Part shown: positions 25,815 through 32,744 of the stretch, one piece after another | How the letters are laid out: each line of letters begins with the position of its first letter | Position numbering within the stretch: the stretch's first letter is position 1 | Origin: Anaerolinea sp. | GTDB lineage: Bacteria; Chloroflexota; Anaerolineae; Aggregatilineales; UBA2796 | DNA: 33,537 nt | Assembly (NCBI GenBank): GCA_014879835.1 | Contig: JACSRJ010000228.1 | Location: 1 to 33,537, forward strand | Direction: 5' to 3' | Program-made: the position numbers and the translations under genes | Notes under the pieces: model-generated | The model's input: only the letters and a program-made list of their open reading frames with translations | The model's database searches: none | Told to the model about the DNA's origin: nothing

Positions 25815-26495
25815 GTGGCACAGTCAATTCTTGAAAAAATTCAGATCGCTATCTCCGCGAGTTTGCACAGCATCGTTGATAAGGCGCTGGAATCAAACTC
25901 AGTCAAAGTGATGGATGAGTATATCCGCCGCGCTGAGCGCGATCTGGATCAACTTGAAACCGCTATCGTCACCGTTGGCGGCAGCGTGCGCACCCTCAAA
26001 CGCAAACACGAGGAAATCGCGGCGCAGGCCGAAAAACTGGATCGGGATATTGATACCTTACTCACGCGGGGGCAGGCGGATCTCGCGGCCAAGATGCAGG
26101 CCAAACTGAATACTCAGCAGCAGCTTGCTCAAAGCTACTATGAACAGTGGCAGAGCCAAGAATCCGAATATAAAAAGATGCTTGACGCCAAACTCAAGAT
26201 GGAATCCAAGCTCAATACCGCCCGTCAGGAGCGGGAACATCTGGCGGAACTGATGAAGCTGGCCGAAGCCAAAGCCCAGACCACCAAGACCATCAAGAGT
26301 CTGGCCGATATTCAGGGCATTGGGGATCAGGACATCCGCCGTATCGGGGATGCCATCCGCGAGCGCCTTGATCGGGAAGACGCCAAACTGGAACTGGCGG
26401 GGACTCGGCTGCAAGAGCAGGTCGAAGATACCCTCGAAACCTCAGTGGTCGATTCGCAGCTAGAGGAACGTAAGAAGCGCCTCGGACTGTCTTGA
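25815..26495 (+). CDS. PspA/IM30 family protein
   Basis: A 226-residue, almost wholly helical and coiled-coil protein of the PspA/IM30 (ESCRT-III-like) family, which binds the inner face of the membrane, forms large oligomers and protects against envelope damage. An amphipathic N-terminal helix (SILEKIQIAISASLHSIVDK) is followed by the family pattern with MDEYIRRAERDLDQLETAI, and long charged heptads to about residue 160. It starts with GTG, supported by AGGAAAGGGG 8 nt upstream. It is close to the receiver-kinase, so that protein may act in the same stress response (inference). No PspF or PspC homologue is present. Confidence 0.88.
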   Translation: MAQSILEKIQIAISASLHSIVDKALESNSVKVMDEYIRRAERDLDQLETAIVTVGGSVRTLKRKHEEIAAQAEKLDRDIDTLLTRGQADLAAKMQAKLNTQQQLAQSYYEQWQSQESEYKKMLDAKLKMESKLNTARQEREHLAELMKLAEAKAQTTKTIKSLADIQGIGDQDIRRIGDAIRERLDREDAKLELAGTRLQEQVEDTLETSVVDSQLEERKKRLGLS

Positions 26496-26523
26496 TCGTT
26501 TGTCTTGAATTGCAGCTTAAAAG

Positions 26524-26554
26524 CAGCCGGAGGCGTACCGACGTTCTCCGGCTG
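26524..26554 (+). terminator. Terminator-like hairpin after pspA
   Basis: CAGCCGGAG (26524-26532) pairs with CTCCGGCTG (26546-26554), 13-nt loop, followed by TTGTGTGTGTT. The tail is only partly T-rich, so it is probably leaky and may allow read-through into cmk. Confidence 0.55.
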
Positions 26555-26580
26555 TTGTGTGTGTTGAGAGAGTGGGGATC

Positions 26581-27291
26581 ATGATACAACCGAGGATTGT
26601 TGCGCTGGATGGGCCCGCTGGTGCGGGTAAAACCACTGTAGGTTCGGAGGTAGCCCGGCGTCTAGGATATTTGTTTGTGGATACCGGGCAGTTTTACCGC
26701 GCTGTGACATGGTTGGCGATCCATACAGGCATGATCAACGCCGATGAGGAAAGCCTAACCGCCCTTGCCCGGAATGCGAATTTTGAACTGCGGCCCACCG
26801 GTGATGGCAGTGTCTATCGGGTGCTGTACCAGACTCAGGATATTACCGACGCGCTCCGCGAGAAGGGCTTGGAACGTAAAGTCAGCAAGATCGCGGCTGT
26901 GGCCGGGGTACGTGCGGCACTTACCCCCAAGTACCGGGAACTGGCGACGGCACACCCCAAGATCATCATGGCGGGGCGCGATATTGGCACGGTTGTCCTG
27001 CCTGATGCCGATCTGAAGATCTATCTGGATGCGACCCTTGATATACGCGCCGAACGCCGCCACCAACAGTCGCAGTCGGAAGGGCGTTTGACCAATATTG
27101 AGGACACCCGAAACGCGGTTGCTGATCGGGATAAACAAGACAGCGAGCGGGCGGTTGCCCCACTGCGTCCCGCCGATGATGCTGTCCACATCAACACCGA
27201 TCACCTAAGTAAGGAAGCGGTGATCGATCAGGTGATGGCCGTCATCCGAGCGTGGAAGCCCGCTTCTGCGACCATCGGAGAAGTGCATTGA
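26581..27291 (+). CDS. cmk: Cytidylate kinase
   Basis: About 236 residues. It phosphorylates CMP and dCMP with ATP. The P-loop is GPAGAGKTT (11-19), followed by RRLGYLFVDTGQFYRAVTWL (NMP-binding region; DTGQFYR replaces the usual DTGAMYR). MAGRDIGTVVLPDADLKIYL and the LID region AERRHQQ fit Cmk, as does the late RDKQDSERAVAPLRPADDAV. ATG 26581 gives the family N-terminus; an in-frame GTG at 26557 is less likely. Its stop overlaps the start of the MBOAT gene (TTGA), so a housekeeping kinase is coupled with glycan-modifying genes. Confidence 0.93.
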   Translation: MIQPRIVALDGPAGAGKTTVGSEVARRLGYLFVDTGQFYRAVTWLAIHTGMINADEESLTALARNANFELRPTGDGSVYRVLYQTQDITDALREKGLERKVSKIAAVAGVRAALTPKYRELATAHPKIIMAGRDIGTVVLPDADLKIYLDATLDIRAERRHQQSQSEGRLTNIEDTRNAVADRDKQDSERAVAPLRPADDAVHINTDHLSKEAVIDQVMAVIRAWKPASATIGEVH

Positions 27292-28691
27292 CTCTCGCCG
27301 GGATCGCGCTCATGATCGGTGGAGCGCTGATCGCCCGCCTCATCCCGCGCTGGCGTCTTGAACTGTTGTGGGTGGGCAGCCTTATCGCTCTCTTTGGTCT
27401 CCAACAGGAAAACGGTTTGTGGGGCGCGGCTTTGCCCGCGTTTACCCTGCTGTTGGTGATCGGGGTGTGGGTCATCATTCAAAAACGGCCCACCCCTGAA
27501 GATCGACTTCATCTGGGGCTGATCATCGGGATCGGCGGAGCACTCACTGTCTTGAGTCTGATCCTCAGTGGGCAGCCGCCAGCAGAAACATTGATGGTGC
27601 TGCCTGCTGCGGGCTTGGTCGTACTGGGGGGGCTGAATGTGGGAGCGTTGATCCGCGATCTGCCTCATCCTGAAGCCGATTCTGCCCGAAAGCGGTTTGC
27701 CTTGTTAGGGATCGTTGGGATCATCGGTCTGTTGGCGATCCTCAAACTTCCCACCCTGCAAGGAGCAGTGAACAGTCTTGTTCAGGCGGACGGCGCGGAT
27801 CGGCTGATCGGGTGGGTGGGTTTTTCCTATATCGCCTTTCGGCTCATGCATGTCCTCTTGGATTACCGGATCGGACGGGTGACGGCAGTCTCACTGCGCG
27901 ACTTCACCCTGTACAGCCTCTTTTTCCCGGCGATTCCGGCGGGGCCCATCACCCGCTTGGAGCAGTTTCATAAAGAACTTCAGCGGGAACTGCCCACAAA
28001 ACCCCTTGCCTCCGATGAGGTCTTACAAGGACTGGTGCGGATCGGCATCGGGCTGTTGAAGAAGTTTGTGCTGGCTGATACCCTTGCGCTGATCGCACTC
28101 ACCCCCAACACTGCGGCGCATTCCTCCAGCACTGCGATCCTGTGGCTGATGGTCTATGCTTATGCGCTGCAATTGTTTTTTGATTTTTCGGGCTATGTCG
28201 ATATTGCCATCGGGATCGGGCGGATTGCGGGCATTACCCTGCCCGAGAACTTTAAAGCCCCCTATTTTCAGCGCAACCTGACCCAATTCTGGAATCAGTG
28301 GCATATCACCCTCTCCACATGGTTCCGCCTGTATTTTTTTATGCCCTTCAGCCGGGTGCTGATGTCCACACCGCTGAAGTCACAGCGGGCATTGGTGATC
28401 TTGTTGGCACAGGTGGCCACCATGATCTTGATTGGTCTGTGGCACGGTGCAGCCCTCAATTTTGTGCTGTGGGGCACATGGCATGGGGTGGGGTTGTGGG
28501 CCCATAAACAGATTTCGGATCGGCTGCGGGGATGGGATGGATTTGTGTCCAATCGTCCCCGTCTGGGACAGTTGATCACGGTGGGCAGCGTGATCGCCAC
28601 CTTCCATTTTGTGGCTGTGGGATGGGTCTTTTTCGCCCTACCCAACCTCGATTTGATTGGGCACACCCTCGCGGGCTTGATCGGCAGGTGA
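27288..28691 (+). CDS. MBOAT family O-acyltransferase (AlgI/DltB-like)
   Basis: About 467 residues, about 11-12 hydrophobic helices. It belongs to the membrane-bound O-acyltransferases that carry acyl groups across the membrane to extracellular polymers. Family motifs are LYSLFFPAIPAGPITRLEQF, FFDFSGYVDIAIGIGRIAG, NLTQFWNQWHITLSTWFRLY and IGLWHGAALNFVLWGTWHG; His386 is the expected catalytic His and His399 the second. The N-terminal ~150 residues are an extra hydrophobic region compared with DltB. The start is TTG 27288, overlapping the cmk stop, with GGAG at 27277-27280, 7 nt away. An SGNH partner follows 7 nt after its stop, as with AlgI/AlgX-type pairs. Confidence 0.87.
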   Translation: MTLAGIALMIGGALIARLIPRWRLELLWVGSLIALFGLQQENGLWGAALPAFTLLLVIGVWVIIQKRPTPEDRLHLGLIIGIGGALTVLSLILSGQPPAETLMVLPAAGLVVLGGLNVGALIRDLPHPEADSARKRFALLGIVGIIGLLAILKLPTLQGAVNSLVQADGADRLIGWVGFSYIAFRLMHVLLDYRIGRVTAVSLRDFTLYSLFFPAIPAGPITRLEQFHKELQRELPTKPLASDEVLQGLVRIGIGLLKKFVLADTLALIALTPNTAAHSSSTAILWLMVYAYALQLFFDFSGYVDIAIGIGRIAGITLPENFKAPYFQRNLTQFWNQWHITLSTWFRLYFFMPFSRVLMSTPLKSQRALVILLAQVATMILIGLWHGAALNFVLWGTWHGVGLWAHKQISDRLRGWDGFVSNRPRLGQLITVGSVIATFHFVAVGWVFFALPNLDLIGHTLAGLIGR

Positions 28692-28698
28692 GACCCAT

Positions 28699-29832
28699 AT
28701 GAAAAACCTTTCCCCACTGGCCCGGATCGGGATCAAAGCGGCGCTTCTGTTTGCGCTCTTTAACTTCCTTTATGTGCTGATTCAGCCTCTCGATCTGCTC
28801 AACCAAATCAGCATCTATAACTGGCTGGTTCCGGGGCGGGCACGGCTGCCTTTTGCAGACTACCCAGAATCATCCTTCAACCTCACATTAAACAGCCTTG
28901 ATCAAATGATCGTCTCGCATCAGATCGCCCGCCCCAAAGCCCCAGACGAATATCGGGTGGCCCATCTGGGGGATTCGGGAGTGTGGGGTTACCTGCTCAA
29001 GCCCGATCAGACTCAGGCAGCGTGCCTCTCAGACCTCAAGGTGCATACACCCGATGGGCGGGTGGTGCGCGCTTACAATCTGGGTTACCCCAAATTGACG
29101 GTGGTCAAAGACCTGCTGATCCTGCGCCGGGCGCTGCGGTATCAGCCCGATCTGATCATTTGGTCAGTGTCGCTGGCCTCACTTTATCCCGGCGATCAGC
29201 TTGATTTCACGGTGATCCGGGCGCACTATGACGAGGTCAAGGCGCTCATTGATCAGTACGGTTTCAACTTTCCGGAATGGGTCCAGATCAGCCCGCCAAC
29301 ACTGTGGGATCGTTCGTTTTTGGGGCAGCGTCGGGCCGCGGCTGATTGGCTACGTCACCAAATGGTGGGCATCACATGGGCTGCCACTGGGATCGACCAT
29401 GTGATGCCCGTATTTGTGCCGCCGCACCCAACCAACCTGCTGCCAGACGATAATGTACTTTCGGTGAATCCGATCCAACTGCGGGAGACGAGACGCTTCA
29501 CCCCGGATGATCTGGCTTTGGGGGTAATTGCGGCAGGGGTGGCGGAGGCGAAGGCCCTGAATGTGCCCATTGTGATCATCAATGAGCCGATCTACCGCAG
29601 CCCGAACCACGATCTGCGTTACAACACCTACTATCCCAAGTGGGCCTTTGACACCTACCGCGAAGCGATGGTGGAGGCAGCAAGGGTAGAGGGTTGGTTC
29701 TACCGCGATCTATGGGATGCAGTTGGGTCTGATCAGTTCACAGATACTGATTTTCATCTGCGGGCCGAAGCAAATTGTGCCTTTGCCCAACAGTTGCGGA
29801 CGGCCCTTCAGGAATTTTGGGTCTCGCCGTAG
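28699..29832 (+). CDS. SGNH-type acyltransferase/esterase partner of the MBOAT protein
   Basis: A 377-residue protein with an N-terminal membrane anchor (about 12-30, IKAALLFALFNFLYVLI) and an outside SGNH/GDSL-like domain. Block I is VAHLGDSGVWGYLL with Ser93 as the nucleophile. An Asn (YNLGYPKLTVVKDL) is in the block II position, and TDTDFHLRAEA gives the Asp/His pair (His353) near the C-terminus. This layout fits AlgX/AlgJ/DltD/PatB-like proteins that transfer acyl groups delivered by an MBOAT partner to a glycan. AGGTGA precedes the ATG. I infer acylation of a surface polysaccharide; the polymer is unknown. It converges on rpoD. Confidence 0.75.
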   Translation: MKNLSPLARIGIKAALLFALFNFLYVLIQPLDLLNQISIYNWLVPGRARLPFADYPESSFNLTLNSLDQMIVSHQIARPKAPDEYRVAHLGDSGVWGYLLKPDQTQAACLSDLKVHTPDGRVVRAYNLGYPKLTVVKDLLILRRALRYQPDLIIWSVSLASLYPGDQLDFTVIRAHYDEVKALIDQYGFNFPEWVQISPPTLWDRSFLGQRRAAADWLRHQMVGITWAATGIDHVMPVFVPPHPTNLLPDDNVLSVNPIQLRETRRFTPDDLALGVIAAGVAEAKALNVPIVIINEPIYRSPNHDLRYNTYYPKWAFDTYREAMVEAARVEGWFYRDLWDAVGSDQFTDTDFHLRAEANCAFAQQLRTALQEFWVSP

Positions 29833-29847
29833 GGCTGCTGCAAAAGA

Positions 29848-29881
29848 TCGCCCCTTCAGCGCAGCGCATCTGAAGGGGCGA
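29848..29881. terminator. Terminator between convergent SGNH and sigma-factor genes
   Basis: A 12-bp perfect stem (TCGCCCCTTCAG, 29848-29859, with 29870-29881) and a 10-nt loop. On the minus strand TCTTTTG follows, so it works best as the sigma-factor terminator; it may also block plus-strand transcripts. Confidence 0.72.
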
Positions 29882-29919
29882 GTGGGCGCGGATCAAATAT
29901 CCGGCAGGTGCGGGTTCTT

Positions 29920-31074
29920 TTAGATCAGGTAGTCGCGCAGGATGTGCGCCAAGCGCGGGTGACGCAGCCGACGCAAGGCCTCTTTTTCAAGCTGGCGAAT
30001 GCGTTCACGGCTTAACCCAAATTTGTTGGCGATCTCCTCAAGGGTGTGCGGATCACCACCACCTAAACCAAAGCGCAGTCGTAAAATATGGCTCTGGCGC
30101 GGGGTCAGTTCGCTCAGAACTTCCTCAATAGTCTCCTGAAGCAGGTGCTGGGTTGCGGATTCAACCGGGCTGGGTGAATCCTGATCTTCAATAAAATCGC
30201 CAAATTCACTATCCCCATCATCGCCCACAGGTCGTTCCAAAGCAATCGCATGCTGGCTGGCATCCATCATGCCCCGCACACTGTCGGCGGGAATTTCCAT
30301 TTCAGAGGCGATTTCTTCAGGGGTAGGTCGGCGGCCGAGACTTTGTTCAAGAAGCTGAGCGGTGCGGTACATCTGGCGGATACGTTCGGTCATATGGAGG
30401 GGGATGCGGATGGTGCGCGTTTTTTGGGCCAGTGCACGGGTGATCGCCTGTCGAATCCACCAAGTTGCATAGGTGCTAAAGCGATTGCCGCGCTGATAGT
30501 CGTACTTGTCAACAGCGCGCATCAAACCCACGTTGCCTTCTTGGATCAAATCGGGAAAAGGCAGCCCCTGACCCATATAACGTTTAGCGATACTAACCAC
30601 GAGGCGGGTATTGGCCCGGCCAAGGTGTTCGCGGGCCGCCTGACCGTCACGGATCAGTTCTTCATGGCGACAGCGTTCATGAAGATCAAGGCGCTTTTTG
30701 AGCAGCATTTGATCAGCGGAGAGTTTGCCCTGTTCGATACGTTTGGCCAGTTCGATTTCTTCCTGCGCAGTCAGAAGCGGTTCTTGAGCCATCTGGCGGA
30801 AATACAAACCAACGGGGTCATCTGCGGAAACGGCGTTTATGTCGCCGATGGGGTCGTGCATCTCTTCGCTGTCGAGTTCAAACTCATCCTCGACTTCTTC
30901 TAGCTCATCACGTCCAGCGTCATCTTGCCGGAACTCGATCCCTAGTTCATCAAGCTCATCCAGTACCGCTTCGAGCGATACTGCCTCGTCTCCATCATCC
31001 TCGATAATTTCCATAACGTCTTCGATGGTGACGAACCCGCGCTTATCAGCCCGGTTCAAGAGTTCCTGTATCAC
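29920..31074 (-). CDS. rpoD: RpoD-family sigma factor (sigma-70 group 1/2)
   Basis: About 384 residues. Region 1.1 is present (1-50: [20 protein letters not shown] ... ELGIEFRQ), then an acidic linker (51-80), region 1.2 with [20 protein letters not shown], region 2 with [39 protein letters not shown] and the -10-binding [17 protein letters not shown]. Region 3 has [10 protein letters not shown] and region 4 [17 protein letters not shown] and the [23 protein letters not shown] choose GTG 31074, because GAGGAGG lies 8 nt upstream; the frame is open to 31098 but without a ribosome site. Region 1.1 favours the primary sigma factor, but a second copy elsewhere cannot be excluded. Confidence 0.93.
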   Translation of the reverse strand: MIQELLNRADKRGFVTIEDVMEIIEDDGDEAVSLEAVLDELDELGIEFRQDDAGRDELEEVEDEFELDSEEMHDPIGDINAVSADDPVGLYFRQMAQEPLLTAQEEIELAKRIEQGKLSADQMLLKKRLDLHERCRHEELIRDGQAAREHLGRANTRLVVSIAKRYMGQGLPFPDLIQEGNVGLMRAVDKYDYQRGNRFSTYATWWIRQAITRALAQKTRTIRIPLHMTERIRQMYRTAQLLEQSLGRRPTPEEIASEMEIPADSVRGMMDASQHAIALERPVGDDGDSEFGDFIEDQDSPSPVESATQHLLQETIEEVLSELTPRQSHILRLRFGLGGGDPHTLEEIANKFGLSRERIRQLEKEALRRLRHPRLAHILRDYLI

Positions 31075-31200
31075 GATTACATCCTCCTCGACGAACACAG
31101 ATGTGTGTCGTTCGGTGCTTGAGCTGGCAGCAAAACCAACATAAAGCCGCTCTGGATCAATAAAAAAGCGACCCGAACAAGCACTGTTGATCCGATTGCT

Positions 31201-31227
31201 GTGTAAAATGCATGTGAAGCATTACAC
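31201..31227 (-). promoter_or_regulatory. 5'-terminal leader hairpin of the sigma-factor mRNA
   Basis: GTGTAATGC and its partner GCATTTTACAC on the minus strand form 6 + 3 pairs with a 2-nt bulge and a 7-nt loop. The structure begins only about two nucleotides after the predicted start (about 31229), so the mRNA would begin with a stem. Confidence 0.4.
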
Positions 31228-31235
31228 CATAAAGT

Positions 31236-31263
31236 AGTATATGGAAAAAGGAATTGGATTCAA
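31236..31263 (-). promoter_or_regulatory. Promoter of the sigma-factor gene
   Basis: On the minus strand TTGAAT (complement of 31258-31263), 16-nt spacer, TATACT (complement of 31236-31241; five of six). Expected leader is about 155 nt before GTG 31074. Confidence 0.58.
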
Positions 31264-31580
31264 GTGGGGAATTTTTGAGAGGCAACTAAATGATTGTAAC
31301 CTGCCTTGAGATCAGTTTCTACAAAAAAGCCATAAAAAAACTGTTTTCGTAAATAATCGATTGGGGAGACCCAAAATCAATTTCCTTTAAAGAGGTTTTA
31401 GCAGAAAGTGGAGGAATATTCAACTTACGTTCGTTTTCTAGCGACGGAGCGCATCAATCACTGCTGAGCGCTAGGCTCTCAACCTTGCCAGCGCTGATTG
31501 CCTCTGGTGGCAAGAACGCTCATCTAAAGCGGCTGTCACACTGGTTTAGGAGGTGCGCATTTGCCCTCACACTACCTCTG

Positions 31581-31622
31581 TCGATAAATACGGGGTAAAC
31601 AAACTCAACTGTGTAAGTCCTA
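31581..31622. repeat. 42-nt dispersed repeat, copy B
   Basis: Begins TCGATAAATACGGGGTAAAC and ends GTAAGTCCTA. Same orientation as copy A (23318-23359), 36 of 42 identical. It lies just upstream of the Shine-Dalgarno of the WD40-like gene, so it would be in that gene's leader. Confidence 0.7.
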
Positions 31623-31643
31623 CCTGATAATGGGAGGTAGACA

Positions 31644-32660
31644 TTGCAGACCTCAGATTCACCGCGTTTTGCCAGCCCTGTTACCCTGCTGAAGAAACTG
31701 GCCTTCACTGGCGACGGTGCAGTACTGCTTCACGCCACAAAGCAGCAGGTGTTTGTTTGGGATGTTAAAAATACCCGTCTGTGTGGAACCGTCGATGGTG
31801 AGTTATTGGGGATTGCTGAGGATGGTCAAACATTTATCACCCGCTTGAGTGATCAGAATTGGGTTAAGCGCGATATTCAAGCGCGTTCGGGCATTGGGCG
31901 ACAGTCTTTTTTAGCAGACCCTATCCCCGTATCGCGTTTTGCGCTGTGGCATACCATGTCGTGCGCTCAGTTGCAATTTGCCAGCATATCCCCGGAAACA
32001 TACTCTCTGCATCAGCGGTTTCATGTGTTGGCCGACCGTTACAGACATCTCGTTCGATTGGATGACATCTTTGGAGTCATTCCTTCAAGGACACTTGATC
32101 TTGAGCCTGCGACCCATGAACATGCCATTCTGGAAAACTGGCTGATCACACCTGATGATCAGTATCTTGCGGTCATCTATTATGTGAGTGGTGGTGGATT
32201 TGATTGGAATGGCGGAGTCTGCGTGCGGCTGGACAATGGCCAAAAAGTATATAGTTTTGACGGGGGTCGGGATGACTTCCCACCCTACCTCTACTTCTCG
32301 CCCGAACATCGTTGGCTCATGAGTCCATCGAGTTCGACACTGAGTCTTTACGACCTCGCCACAGGGCATCGATTAAGCAGGCTCCGATCCAGCCTCAGCG
32401 TCATTTGTGCTCACCCCATAGAACCCTTTTGGGTGGATGTCAACGCCACCAGATCAAAGATCAGTTTGCGGAATTTAGCGCAGCCAAACACCTCCGTGTG
32501 GGAAATCGAACCGGATTCGGAAGCGCTTGACGTTGAATTTCACCCAGAGGGTCGGAGTTTGGCAATTGCCTTAAGCAGCGGCAGCGTTGAACTGCGGGAT
32601 GTGAAAACGGGTAGGCTCAACGGGGTGCTGAACAGCCATACTTCAACGAACATCCCATGA
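31644..32660 (+). CDS. WD40/beta-propeller-like protein
   Basis: A 338-residue protein without a signal peptide or membrane helix. It has several degenerate propeller blades: LAFTGDGAVLLHATKQQVFV with VWDVKN, LITPDDQYLAVIYYVSGG, YFSPEHRWLMSPSSSTLSLY with DLATGHRL, and VEFHPEGRSLAIALSSGSVE with LRDVKTGRL. These are the usual PDG/WDxxTG-type motifs of WD40-like repeats. The start is TTG 31644 with GGGAGG 6 nt upstream. At about five recognisable blades the propeller looks short. Function unknown; probably a protein-binding scaffold. It is a single gene next to a copy of the 42-nt repeat. Confidence 0.65.
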   Translation: MQTSDSPRFASPVTLLKKLAFTGDGAVLLHATKQQVFVWDVKNTRLCGTVDGELLGIAEDGQTFITRLSDQNWVKRDIQARSGIGRQSFLADPIPVSRFALWHTMSCAQLQFASISPETYSLHQRFHVLADRYRHLVRLDDIFGVIPSRTLDLEPATHEHAILENWLITPDDQYLAVIYYVSGGGFDWNGGVCVRLDNGQKVYSFDGGRDDFPPYLYFSPEHRWLMSPSSSTLSLYDLATGHRLSRLRSSLSVICAHPIEPFWVDVNATRSKISLRNLAQPNTSVWEIEPDSEALDVEFHPEGRSLAIALSSGSVELRDVKTGRLNGVLNSHTSTNIP

Positions 32661-32663
32661 GAC

Positions 32664-32717
32664 GGGAAGGTCATGCCATCTGATACCCTGAATCGGAAGC
32701 TGTGCCCTGACCTTCCC
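32664..32717. terminator. Inverted repeat between convergent genes
   Basis: Perfect 10-bp arms GGGAAGGTCA (32664-32673) and TGACCTTCCC (32708-32717) with a 34-nt spacer, between the convergent WD40-like and ligase genes. Probably a weak bidirectional terminator; no U-tract. Confidence 0.35.
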
Positions 32718-32744
32718 CCTCAATTTCATCGTGAAACGATCAGT

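Larger units (their letters stand above)
31075..31643. other. AT-rich intergenic region between the sigma factor and WD40-like genes
   Basis: A 569-nt gap that is visibly more AT-rich (31230-31440) than the flanks. It holds the sigma-factor leader hairpin and promoter, one copy of the 42-nt repeat (31581-31622), and AGCGCT repeats near 31467 and 31490. A very short frame (TTG 31560, eight codons, with AGGAGG upstream) is not supported as a gene. Confidence 0.55.

Noticed and set aside
30250-30903. A 217-codon plus-strand frame over the sigma-factor gene
   Set aside because: Antisense to a strongly conserved gene with no features of its own.
31560-31586. An eight-codon TTG minigene with AGGAGG upstream
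   Set aside because: Too short to support, and the end runs into the 42-nt repeat; more likely chance.
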